Shown here: one piece after another, positions 1 to 7,854 of the stretch
How positions within the stretch are numbered: position 1 is the stretch's first letter
Layout: the number at the start of each line of letters is the position of its first letter
Assembly (NCBI GenBank): GCA_012960755.1
Contig: DUAT01000068.1
Location: forward strand, 93,899-121,225
Direction: 5' to 3'
DNA length: 27,327 nt
Origin: Gammaproteobacteria bacterium
Lineage (GTDB): Bacteria > Pseudomonadota > Gammaproteobacteria > Pseudomonadales > Azotimanducaceae_A
Program-made: the position numbers and the translations under genes
Notes under the pieces: model-generated
Database searches by the model: none
What the model saw: the letters and a program-made list of their open reading frames with translations, nothing else
Told to the model about the DNA's origin: nothing

Positions 1-243
1 CCCACCACCCGGTGATTCCTAAACATTGAAACTGGGCTCATATTCCAAGCTGTGCTGAATATCTCGCGGACCACGATTGATTAAAATCCCGGATTCTGGC
101 TCTCGCCAGGACGGTGGCAGTCATTCAGACTCAATTCTTACAAAAACTCATCAAGTTTTACTTACGCTCACCTTCCAGCCATATTGAAGTTACAGGGTCC
201 GATTACAATAGTTCATCGCTTGGTACGAGCACAAATATTTTAG

Positions 244-723
244 ATGGATAGTCGCCCAACAGACTTCACACAAAGTACACGCGACAAGATCAGGGTTTTC
301 CTTGATCGAAGTGATGATCAAATATTCACGCAAGACCACGCCTATGGAGTTGTATATACTGCAGCCCTGGCGAGTAATGCAGCTTCAGCAGAAAAGATCG
401 CCACGGATCTCCAGATTCCCCTGACATCTCGAGTTAGGGTCAACGCAGAGAAAGCACTTCGTTTTGCGTCAATTGAAGTAAGGCCAGGTGATGATCTCTA
501 TACCGGTGCGGCGAAAGAGAATCAGGACAATGACATTACTTATTTTCTGGTATGCGCTTTGGCCGCATCATTTGTCAAAAACTTCGAAAGCTATGAAATT
601 TTACGTAAGTTGTTCTTCTGGCTCAATTTACGCGAGACAGTCTTTTATGATGTGACTTATCTCACTTCGATGATTCAAACATTGGCCTATTTGTCACTGA
701 TGGATGACGACAAGACACCATGA
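244..723 (+). CDS. Hypothetical protein, first of a tandem paralogous pair
   Basis: This is a 159-residue, probably soluble and largely helical protein. It has no signal peptide and no membrane segment, and I do not recognise the family. It aligns over its whole length with the next gene. Shared blocks are an N-terminal DKIRVFLDRS-type segment, the HAYGVVYTAALASN block at about residues 32-45, a central DLQIPLTSR block, and a C-terminal YFLVCALAASFVKNF / YEILRKL region. A D/E/N-rich linker separates the two halves. The ATG at 244 has no strong Shine-Dalgarno. It is supported because MDSR aligns with MDNR in the neighbour and the upstream DNA is duplicated too. A distant YecA/UPF0149-like fold crossed my mind, but no defining motif is present. 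The gene faces the convergent response regulator at 2145-1435. Confidence 0.75.
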   Translation: MDSRPTDFTQSTRDKIRVFLDRSDDQIFTQDHAYGVVYTAALASNAASAEKIATDLQIPLTSRVRVNAEKALRFASIEVRPGDDLYTGAAKENQDNDITYFLVCALAASFVKNFESYEILRKLFFWLNLRETVFYDVTYLTSMIQTLAYLSLMDDDKTP

Positions 724-870
724 TCATCATGGTTGAAACCCGTAAATTCATTCAGATTCCACTATTACAAAAGATCACAAATCCTTACAGGCCGTCACCT
801 ACCAGCCGTAACGAACTTACAGGCGTGAATTACCATGGTCCTTCAATTGATCTCAAAATCGGGTCCGAAA

Positions 871-1365
871 ATGGATAATCGTTCAATAGACCGCAGGCGA
901 AGTAAACTTGAAGAGATCAGGAGTTTTCTGGAAAAAAGTGAGAATCGTGTAATTGACCGGGATTATGCACACGGTATTATATATACAGCAGCCGTGGTGA
1001 GTAATTCTTCCGTGGCGTCAGAAATCGCCGGTGATCTGCACATCCCCGTGACTTCCCGAATCAAAAACGTCGCGGCCAAAGCATCTCGTTTCGCGATGAA
1101 TGAAGAAGAACTGGATAGCAATTGCGAGATGCTCCCCGTGGACGAGTCTCAAGACGATGATGCCATCTACTTCCTTGTGTGCGCACTGGCTGCGTCATTT
1201 ATCAAAAACTTTAGTAACTACAAAATTTTGCGTAAGTTGCTCTCCGAACTCAATCACCGCGAGGCAGTCGCCTTTGATGTGATTAGTCTCACGTCCTCAG
1301 TGCAATTACTGGTAGCAAGATCAAATGACGTGAAAACGAGTAAAAAACTTACTAAGGTGGCGTGA
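871..1365 (+). CDS. Hypothetical protein, second of a tandem paralogous pair
   Basis: This 164-residue paralogue of the preceding gene lies 147 bases downstream on the same strand. An ATG at 835 is in frame and would add 12 residues. I chose the ATG at 871 because the product then starts MDNR, matching MDSR of the first copy, and because the 835-870 stretch aligns with non-coding leader of the first copy. The conserved YAHGIIYTAAVVSN and YFLVCALAASFIKNF blocks are retained. The C-terminus differs and is lysine-rich here (KTSKKLTKVA). No domain is recognised. Protein identity looks near half, so the duplication is old and both copies seem to be under selection. Function unknown. Confidence 0.72.
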   Translation: MDNRSIDRRRSKLEEIRSFLEKSENRVIDRDYAHGIIYTAAVVSNSSVASEIAGDLHIPVTSRIKNVAAKASRFAMNEEELDSNCEMLPVDESQDDDAIYFLVCALAASFIKNFSNYKILRKLLSELNHREAVAFDVISLTSSVQLLVARSNDVKTSKKLTKVA

Positions 1366-1434
1366 AGTTCAACGCAATCAAGGGTTGTACACAAACTGCA
1401 GCTGGCAGGAGCCTTAATATCGGTCCACAGGATG

Positions 1435-2145
1435 TCACTGAAATATAACGCGAGCCGTAAACTTGTATCCAACACCACGAATCGTTGTGATCATTTCTGG
1501 GCGAGAAACATCAGGTTCTATTCTCTTTCGGAGCTTTCCAATCAAAACATCAACGCTACGATCCGAAGGTGCCCAGCCTTTTCCAGAAATTTCATCCATG
1601 ATCTGATCTCTCGATAAAACTTTGTTGCAATTGCGAACGAAGAAGGACAACAACATGAACTGGTGGGTTGTAAGATAAATCAGTTCACCTTCAATGGTGG
1701 TCAGCTGGTGTGCCTCCAGATCAATCTTGTAATTTGAAAATGTCGCCACAGAAGAGCCAAGCACGGATTCAGCGACCATGGTTCGTCGCAATACGCTGCG
1801 TATTCTCGCGAGCAGTTCCCGTTCTTCAAAGGGTTTAGCCATGTAATCATCGGCACCCACTTCCAACCCAACGACCTTGTCCACGGTATCTACGCTACCG
1901 GTCAGCATAATTATTCCCATGCGTTCGTAGTCGGCTCGAATTTCAATGGCAAGCTTAAGACCGTGGGCATCCGGCAGGTTTAAATCCAACAGTATCAGGT
2001 TTATTCGGTTCGCCAGTAAGCAATCGTACATTTGCGCTGCGTTTTCGGCCACATGAACAAAGTAGCCCTCTTCCGTAAGATAGCGTTTTAACACGCGACA
2101 CACCCTCGTATCGTCATCGACAACCAGGATTTGAATTTCTTCCAT
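1435..2145 (-). CDS. OmpR/PhoB-family response regulator
   Basis: This 236-residue two-domain transcription factor has an N-terminal receiver domain (about 4-118) with acidic residues DDD at 10-12, phospho-acceptor Asp54 in LLDLNLPDA, Thr82 and Lys104 in YMAKPFE. A C-terminal winged-helix Trans_reg_C domain (about 138-232) carries the family signatures DRSVDVLIGKLRKRIE and TIRGVGYKF. Length and layout are typical of the OmpR/PhoB/TorR group. The start has an AGGT-type Shine-Dalgarno at good spacing. No partner kinase lies next to it; the nearest kinases are several kb away on the other strand. It lies downstream of, and on the same strand as, the repeat-protein operon ending at 2715, but the 569-base gap suggests its own promoter. 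The target genes are unknown. Confidence 0.93.
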   Translation of the reverse strand: MEEIQILVVDDDTRVCRVLKRYLTEEGYFVHVAENAAQMYDCLLANRINLILLDLNLPDAHGLKLAIEIRADYERMGIIMLTGSVDTVDKVVGLEVGADDYMAKPFEERELLARIRSVLRRTMVAESVLGSSVATFSNYKIDLEAHQLTTIEGELIYLTTHQFMLLSFFVRNCNKVLSRDQIMDEISGKGWAPSDRSVDVLIGKLRKRIEPDVSRPEMITTIRGVGYKFTARVIFQ

Positions 2146-2714
2146 GAGATTTACCTGCTATTTATCCAAAAAATGTCTAAAGAGATCCTAGGCTTCACAA
2201 TAGTTTACTACGTCTTTGCCGGAAGTCACATTCAGGCTTCAATGTCTAACTACCATGGGCTTCAACTTAGAAGATCTATGAGGGTCTATGTGCAGCCAAT
2301 TAGTAAACCTCGGAGAGAATACAATTGGTAAGATCAGGCACTTTCTTGATCAATGGAATACCATTGTTATCCGCTAAGGATCTACAGACCCCCCATCACC
2401 CCCTCAGATTAGGCAAATGGCGAGTTAAAAACGAGAGTCAATCGCTGTTGATGTGATCAAATCGGCTTCAGCGAAGTTGTTGAAAATTGAACGGATTAGA
2501 TGCTGAGTCTGTTTTCACCGGGTCTCAACGCGTAGCTTGGCAACAACTTTGATTCCTGGTTGTCAGTCCAGAATGTCACCGGTGTCTATTATTGTGACCT
2601 TGCGTAATTAGATGTAACCGAAGGCATAACAAACCAGGCGCAAGTAGATGGGGTTCACTTACGCCTGCATTAACGGCATTTTAAGCCTGGGGCGGAACCT
2701 GAAGTAAGCCGCAA
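2146..2714. other. Intergenic region, no gene recognised
   Basis: I see no convincing coding frame in these 569 bases. The leftmost part must hold the promoter of the response regulator. At the right edge a 7-bp stem (CCGCAAT / ATTGCGG, about 2709-2728) overlaps the stop codon of the repeat-protein gene. It lacks a clear U-tract, so it is at best a weak terminator. Confidence 0.4.
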
Positions 2715-4952
2715 TCAATCAATTGCGGGCTTGGCGCGACCTACGACAATCGCTCCCATACTGACCAGACTGCCACTTGTCACTATATTGACTGAGTTCG
2801 ATATGCTGCCTGAATTGTGAATTCGACCAGCAAACTCAGTTGCTAGAATGTCAATAGAACCGACATTCGCGACACTGCTGTTTTCTGCCAGGTTGGTAAC
2901 TTCGTTGAGCACGAAACTGTTACTCATTTCCCCTCCTCCCATAGTCACACTCTCTAATCTAACTGACGCGAGGTTAGCAATGCTTCCCTTCAAAGCCGTA
3001 TTCGTGGAGTCATGCACAATATTATTGAGGTTGTGAATCTCTCCTTGAGCGTTGCTGGAGACTAACTGGATAGCACTCATGTTGGCGGTACTGTGTTCTT
3101 TAGCCAGGTTGGTGGACCGGTTAATTGTGTTTCCGGTGTTTAGTAACAGCATATCGCCATTGCCTACCAATCCAGTGATCTGCACGGATGCCATATTTGC
3201 AGTGCTATAGTGCTGCGCAGTGTTGTCCGAGTTCGTGACAGTTTGTTGACTGTTATTTGAGATGCCACCACCGCCACCGGAAGCAAGCACCTGTGTAGAA
3301 AGCATATTGGCCTCGCTGTTACTTTCAGACAGATTAACGGATTCGTTGACCGAGTTGTTAAAACTGACTATCTCTGTGTGGACAACAGCCGAAGCTGCCT
3401 GAATTGAAGACAAATTGGCTGTGCTGCTATCTCTAGCAATGTTACTTGATAGATCAATGACGTGACTCTTGTTATCAACGTTGCCACTAAGTGTTGAAAA
3501 CAATCCTTGTACGGTCGCCATATTGGCAATACTACTGTCTTCTGCCAGGTTACCCGAAGCCCTGATATGATGAAGTTCGTTATCAATGGATTCGTTGAAT
3601 ATAGAACTGCGTATTTGAACGGCAGCCAGATTCGCGCTGCTGTCTACAGCGAGGTTGGATGATTGCTGAATGATATGGGTTTGATTCCCGACAGCTGAAA
3701 GTGTTGAATCCTCGGCATGAATAGTAGCCATATTGACGATGCTGTCGCCTTCGGCCAGGTTGCTGGAATTTACAATGTTACTAAATTTGTTGTCCACATC
3801 ATCGTTTATTGACGAATTCGTTAGCTGAACTGTGGCCATGTTGGCAGAGTTTCTAAACTTGGCGATATTAAAGGAATCGTTAACCTTATGATTGTCATTA
3901 CTCACCGAGCCCGTGAGAGTAGACGCAGTTACCTGAACAGAGGCCATATTTGCGACGCTGCCATCATAGGCAGTGTTATCAGTGTTGCTGACGATATTGG
4001 AATGGTTATTTACATCACTACTAACCGCTGATTCAGCACTGATCCGTACCGACAAAGCATTAGCGACGCTGCCGCGCTCAGCAATGTTAGTGACACCGTC
4101 AATTTTATTCTCATAGTTGCCTGACCAGATATACGATGACATATCTGAATTGCTCATGCGATAGGTAGCCATGTTGGCTTCACTGCCACCAGAAGCAATA
4201 TTATTCGAGCTTTTAATATCGTTACCATGTTGGGCAATACCGATGTTTTTTCCCGTAATCGTCGAATTGATCAAACTTATAGTGCCCAGATTGGCTGTAC
4301 TGTTATCTCTTGCTGAGTTATCAGCCTGTTCTATGCTGTTTTGGTGGTTGAATATATGTCTGGTGGAATATTCACCACCATCAGTAATCAACACCGAGCC
4401 AGTAGTAGCATTACTGTTATGGGTTGCAACGTTTGAGGTATTGGTAATTGTATTGAGGTTGTACACGCCACCTCGGATGGTCACATCATCTCCCGCCACA
4501 GTGTAGGGTTGTGGATCTACAATTGAGTATCCTTCTAAGATCTTCGAGTCGCCAACTACCAGTGTAGCCATCACTGCTTTACTGTTAGTGTTGGCACTGT
4601 TTTGTGATTGAGTAACCTCATTTTTATTAACGAAGGTATCCCGGATCTCTGAGTTCTTCAGTTCGGCACTGCCCAGGAGGGCACGACTATTGTTGGCTGC
4701 AAGGTTAACTGATTCAGTCAATTGGGCATCATTTAGAATCGTCCCGATCTCACTGATTAAGGATTCGTTGCGAACATTCACTGAACCGGCATCTGCTTTG
4801 CTCGTATCAACTGCATAGTTGATTGCATTACTCATGGCGGTTGTGTTGCTGATTGCACCGGATACTTTTGGTCTGGCGTGCAAATGCGTCGACCACAACA
4901 GCACACTCACTAACAAAATGCCAATGGAGTTATTCAGATGTAATTTTTTCAT
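2715..4952 (-). CDS. Large secreted Asn/Ser-rich repeat protein (adhesin or amyloid-like candidate)
   Basis: This is a 745-residue protein with a Sec signal peptide (basic MKK, hydrophobic core about 10-20, likely cleavage after LHA near residue 26). Its mature start RPKVSGAISNT is shared with the 337-residue neighbour. Nearly all the rest is about 19 imperfect repeats of about 36-38 residues, built on a core like S-x-ANMA-(S/T)-(V/I)-Q followed by S/T-rich turns and N-x-x-(H/N)-x-(I/V)-x-x-S-x-N-x-A. The regular alternation of Asn/Ser positions and short hydrophobic strands suggests a beta-solenoid or cross-beta stack, in the manner of curlin or Fap repeats, though I see no sequence match to those. 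It ends in SMGAIVVGR plus a short tail, a C-terminal motif common to all three paralogues. The start has a GGAGGTG Shine-Dalgarno. It is probably co-transcribed with the gene at 6031-5018. Confidence 0.88.
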   Translation of the reverse strand: MKKLHLNNSIGILLVSVLLWSTHLHARPKVSGAISNTTAMSNAINYAVDTSKADAGSVNVRNESLISEIGTILNDAQLTESVNLAANNSRALLGSAELKNSEIRDTFVNKNEVTQSQNSANTNSKAVMATLVVGDSKILEGYSIVDPQPYTVAGDDVTIRGGVYNLNTITNTSNVATHNSNATTGSVLITDGGEYSTRHIFNHQNSIEQADNSARDNSTANLGTISLINSTITGKNIGIAQHGNDIKSSNNIASGGSEANMATYRMSNSDMSSYIWSGNYENKIDGVTNIAERGSVANALSVRISAESAVSSDVNNHSNIVSNTDNTAYDGSVANMASVQVTASTLTGSVSNDNHKVNDSFNIAKFRNSANMATVQLTNSSINDDVDNKFSNIVNSSNLAEGDSIVNMATIHAEDSTLSAVGNQTHIIQQSSNLAVDSSANLAAVQIRSSIFNESIDNELHHIRASGNLAEDSSIANMATVQGLFSTLSGNVDNKSHVIDLSSNIARDSSTANLSSIQAASAVVHTEIVSFNNSVNESVNLSESNSEANMLSTQVLASGGGGGISNNSQQTVTNSDNTAQHYSTANMASVQITGLVGNGDMLLLNTGNTINRSTNLAKEHSTANMSAIQLVSSNAQGEIHNLNNIVHDSTNTALKGSIANLASVRLESVTMGGGEMSNSFVLNEVTNLAENSSVANVGSIDILATEFAGRIHNSGSISNSVNIVTSGSLVSMGAIVVGRAKPAID

Positions 4953-5017
4953 TGCCTTTCACCTCCACAGAGAACGAGACTGGCATTCTGAATTATCATT
5001 GCCGCTACAATAGATTG

Positions 5018-6031
5018 TTAACGACCAATAGAGATTGAGCCAGTGTTTGTCATACTGCTGTCTTTTCCTAGATTACGAGTTACGGTTGAACTGCCTGAAT
5101 TTAGAATGCTGCCTGTAATCTCGGCAGCGAATATATCAATAGAACCAAAATTGGCGATACTTCCGTATTCAGCCAGATTATTGATTTGACTAGTCGCGAA
5201 GCTATTACTGATATCACCACTCAATAAGTACCGAACATATGGGGGCTCCGAGAATTGTTGCACATTTGCACCCTGTTGCAGCCTTGTCACGACATTTAAA
5301 AGTATAGAGCCGATATTGGCGACACTGCCCTGCCTGGCTGAGTTATCGGACTCAAGCACAGTATTATTTAAATTGTAGACATTTCCATCCATTCTGCCGT
5401 TGACTAATTGGATGGTTGCCATATTGGCGGCACTGCTGCTTTCAGACAGGTTGTTCGACTGACGGGTGTCGTTTCCAGCATTTAGAACGAACATATCGCG
5501 AGTGTGTCGCAACCCTGTGACCTGTATTGAGGCTAGCTGAGCAGTACTATCATCGTAAGCAGTGTTGTTCGAATCGACGATGATTTGATCACTGTTGGCT
5601 AAGTCACTTCTACTACGAATGTTGGTGTCAGCAACATGGATGGAACCCATGATGGCTGTGCTGCCGGTGCTCGCGGTATTTGTTGACTGGTACACCGTAA
5701 CATTGTTACGAAGTGTATCATTGAACTCTGAATCTTTGAGCATGACACCAGCCAGGATTGCCGCACTTTCCGTTTCGGCACTATTCAAGGTTTCACTGAT
5801 AATTGTGTCATTTTCAAGCAGTGCGCCTCCAGCAATGTTAGATTCACCACTAACATTCACCGAACTAGTATCAGCAATACTCGAGTCAATTGAACTGTTG
5901 ATGGCATCGCTAATTGTGCTCGTATTACTCATTGCGCCTGATACCTTGGGTCCTGCAGAGGCAATCAAGGGAGAAATAAGTAAACTAGCGAGCAGTATGC
6001 CGACAGGTTTGTTTGTAAATAGCTTGTTCAT
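5018..6031 (-). CDS. Secreted Asn/Ser-rich repeat protein, short paralogue
   Basis: This 337-residue protein has a clear signal peptide (MNKLF, hydrophobic run, cleavage after IASA near residue 26), giving a mature start GPKVSGAMSNT. It carries about eight copies of the repeat seen in the 745-residue neighbour. Typical cores are TAQLASIQV, AANMATIQL, VANIGSILL and IANFGSIDI, and it finishes with TNTGSISIGR. It is the first gene of a two-gene unit: 65 bases separate its stop from the start of the long paralogue. An AGGAAA Shine-Dalgarno precedes the ATG, and a sigma-54-type promoter lies 71 bases upstream. The size difference from the long paralogue is explained by repeat number. By inference it is a minor, capping or tip subunit of the same structure. 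Confidence 0.85.
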   Translation of the reverse strand: MNKLFTNKPVGILLASLLISPLIASAGPKVSGAMSNTSTISDAINSSIDSSIADTSSVNVSGESNIAGGALLENDTIISETLNSAETESAAILAGVMLKDSEFNDTLRNNVTVYQSTNTASTGSTAIMGSIHVADTNIRSRSDLANSDQIIVDSNNTAYDDSTAQLASIQVTGLRHTRDMFVLNAGNDTRQSNNLSESSSAANMATIQLVNGRMDGNVYNLNNTVLESDNSARQGSVANIGSILLNVVTRLQQGANVQQFSEPPYVRYLLSGDISNSFATSQINNLAEYGSIANFGSIDIFAAEITGSILNSGSSTVTRNLGKDSSMTNTGSISIGR

Positions 6032-6101
6032 TGTCTTTTTCCTGTAGTTGAGAAAACATCCGGCAAACCATCGAGATGTATTGTGTGTTGAATATTAGTA
6101 C

Positions 6102-6117
6102 AGCAGGAATCATGCCA
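6102..6117 (-). promoter_or_regulatory. Sigma-54 (-24/-12) promoter for the repeat-protein operon
   Basis: Read on the minus strand the site is TGGCATGATTCCTGCT. It differs from the TGGCACG-N4-TTGCW consensus at two positions and keeps the exact GG-N10-GC spacing. It lies 71 bases upstream of the start at 6031. An NtrC-type activator is encoded about 1.7 kb away, which fits its use. Confidence 0.65.
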
Positions 6118-6136
6118 GATTAGCAAGGTCGTAGCG

Positions 6137-6153
6137 TTGGCATGGATCTTGTA
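6137..6153 (+). promoter_or_regulatory. Weak divergent sigma-54-like site
   Basis: The sequence TTGGCATGGATCTTGTA has a good -24 half but GT instead of the near-invariant GC at -12. It points toward the small ORF at 6208 and the kinase genes. It could be a degenerate promoter or chance, and the missing GC counts strongly against activity. Confidence 0.2.
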
Positions 6154-6207
6154 ATAATTTGGGGGAAGATGGTACTACTACTGAAAGAATAAGACTCAAG
6201 GACTACG

Positions 6208-6378
6208 ATGACCAATACACTTCCCTTGTTAGAGGACCGGATCAATCGATATTTCAATGAGCATTGGAATCCCGCCCAACCTTCTGTGATGGGAATGCTT
6301 CAAACAGTTCTTCCAATTGATCTAAAAATTTCTGGTGTTTTGCATTTTGCGACGCAATTTGTAAAAATCAGTTCTTAA
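6208..6378 (+). CDS. Small ORF of 56 residues, unknown
   Basis: The ATG is preceded by AAGGA at good spacing and opens a 56-codon frame starting MTNTLPLLEDRINRYF and ending FVKISS before TAA. It sits in the space between the divergent repeat-protein operon and the kinase gene, in the direction of the kinase. There is no signal peptide and no recognised motif. The acidic/aromatic N-terminus (LLEDRINRYFNEHWNP) looks protein-like rather than random. It could be a genuine small protein, a leader ORF, or the remaining 5' end of a larger gene. Confidence is limited by its size. Confidence 0.4.
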   Translation: MTNTLPLLEDRINRYFNEHWNPAQPSVMGMLQTVLPIDLKISGVLHFATQFVKISS

Positions 6379-6474
6379 CATTTGCATTTAACAAATAGAA
6401 AGTTCATAAGCAAACAGTGACAGCAGCAAGTTGTGCACAACGTTCAGATCTGAGTAAGCAGAGGAGAATAAGGA

Positions 6475-7830
6475 TTGCAAGACGTAGAAAAAATTAATGC
6501 TTTTGCTACGGCCATGCTTGAGCAGGCGGACCTTGATGACCTGCTCTGGTCGCTTACCAGATGTGTGGGTGAAACTATGGGGTTCGATGATTGCGTCATT
6601 TATCTGCGCAAAGGTGATGTGCTTACCCAAATGGCGGCATTTGGTATAAAGAATCCTAAAGATCGACAATTACTTGCCCGAATCGATATACCCATTGGCA
6701 GTGGCATTGTGGGCACGGTGGCAGAAACCGGTATCGCGGAAATCGTATCAGACACGCGAACTGACCCAAGGTACATCCAGGATCAATTTTTAGGTTTATC
6801 TGAACTCACGGTACCCGTTATTTATGAAGGCAAAACTATTGCAGTCATTGATTCGGAGTCACAGGTTAAGAATGCTTACTCGGAATCAGAACGGGACCTG
6901 CTGCAGGTAATCGCAAACATCGCATCAGCTCGCATTGCTTCTGCTAAATACCATCGCACTTTGCAGACTACGCAGTTCCAGTTAAAGAGATCTAACAAAG
7001 AGCTGGAAGCAAAGATGGCAGATATAGAACGAAATCAACAATCCCTGGTGCAATCTGAAAAGATGGCATCGGTAGGTTTACTGGCGGCAGGAATCGCGCA
7101 CGAAATCAATAACCCATTGGGTTTTTCCCTCAGCAACCTATCGACTCTTAAAGAGTATATTAAGGAAATCAACAAGGCTCGGAGAAAAATTGTTGATAAT
7201 CCAGGTATTCCTGAGCAACACAAGTACCCACTTAAATGCGAAAACATATCTTATATCCTCGATGATATTGTTGAACTGGCTAATGAGACGATTGATGGTC
7301 TGACATCGGCAAAAGATATTATGTCTGACCTATTGAGTTTTGCGCGCACAGGCTATGAAGAGTTTGGTGTTGTTGACATCAATGAAGGTCTCAATACGAC
7401 ACTTAATGTACTTCGCAATGAACTTAAATATCACTGTGATATATCGTTGGAATTAGCTGAATTGCCTGAGATATTCGGCAATATCGGCAAGCTTAATCAG
7501 GTTTTTATGAATATCATCCTGAATGCCAGCCAGGCCTGCAACGGATCCGGAATTATTACCATTCGCACCTATGCTGATTGTAATGGTGTGTACATTGAGA
7601 TTAAAGACAATGGCTCCGGCATACCTGAGGAGAACAAAACTGACATCTTTTCCCCTTTCTTCACCACCAAACCCGTAGGACAGGGTACGGGGCTTGGGCT
7701 CTCAGTCAGTTACAAAATTATTTGTGAGGATCATGCAGGACGCATTGATTTGGAATCAAGCAAGACAGGCACGATGTTTAGAATTTTTCTACCCCAAGTT
7801 GGTTTGCCAAAGCATGGCATAACAGGATAG
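6475..7830 (+). CDS. GAF-domain sensor histidine kinase (NtrB-like class)
   Basis: This is a 451-residue cytoplasmic kinase with no membrane segment. A GAF domain (about 8-155) would sense a small ligand or redox state. A coiled linker (about 160-195) leads to a HisKA helix with phospho-acceptor His209 in AGIAHEINNPLG. The HATPase_c domain has the N box around 341-354, G1 DNGSGI at 378-383, the F box FSPFFTTKP at 392-400 and G2 GTGLGLS at 404-410. The HEINNPL signature is typical of kinases paired with NtrC-type regulators. The start is TTG at 6475, chosen because GAGGAG sits eight bases upstream. It is the first gene of a three-gene signalling unit and, by position, should phosphorylate the sigma-54 activator 24 bases downstream. 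Confidence 0.92.
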   Translation: MQDVEKINAFATAMLEQADLDDLLWSLTRCVGETMGFDDCVIYLRKGDVLTQMAAFGIKNPKDRQLLARIDIPIGSGIVGTVAETGIAEIVSDTRTDPRYIQDQFLGLSELTVPVIYEGKTIAVIDSESQVKNAYSESERDLLQVIANIASARIASAKYHRTLQTTQFQLKRSNKELEAKMADIERNQQSLVQSEKMASVGLLAAGIAHEINNPLGFSLSNLSTLKEYIKEINKARRKIVDNPGIPEQHKYPLKCENISYILDDIVELANETIDGLTSAKDIMSDLLSFARTGYEEFGVVDINEGLNTTLNVLRNELKYHCDISLELAELPEIFGNIGKLNQVFMNIILNASQACNGSGIITIRTYADCNGVYIEIKDNGSGIPEENKTDIFSPFFTTKPVGQGTGLGLSVSYKIICEDHAGRIDLESSKTGTMFRIFLPQVGLPKHGITG

Positions 7831-7854
7831 ACACTAAAAAACTGAGCGACGCTT

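Larger units (their letters stand above)
121..1365 (+). repeat. Ancient tandem gene duplication including leader DNA
   Basis: The two genes at 244 and 871 are paralogous, and their upstream DNA is also recognisably duplicated. About 121-243 aligns with about 746-870. Shared words include CATTCAGA, TTACAAAA, the run from CACCTTCCAGCC / CACCTACCAGCC, and TTACAGG before the start codons. The unit is therefore roughly 620 bp with its own control region. Bases 1-120 hold no gene I can recognise. Confidence 0.6.

Noticed and set aside
4171..4506. Hydrophobic frames antisense to the repeat-protein genes (also 5595-6047 and 12393-12665)
   Set aside because: They are reverse-strand shadows of a repetitive Asn/Ser/Ala-rich coding sequence, with no starts or Shine-Dalgarno of their own.
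2715..6031. Repeats considered as a CRISPR array or as RTX, FapC or curlin units
   Set aside because: The DNA repeats are imperfect and coding, with no spacers. There are no GGxGxD nonapeptides, no FapC CxxC and no strict curlin Q-x-G-x-N spacing.
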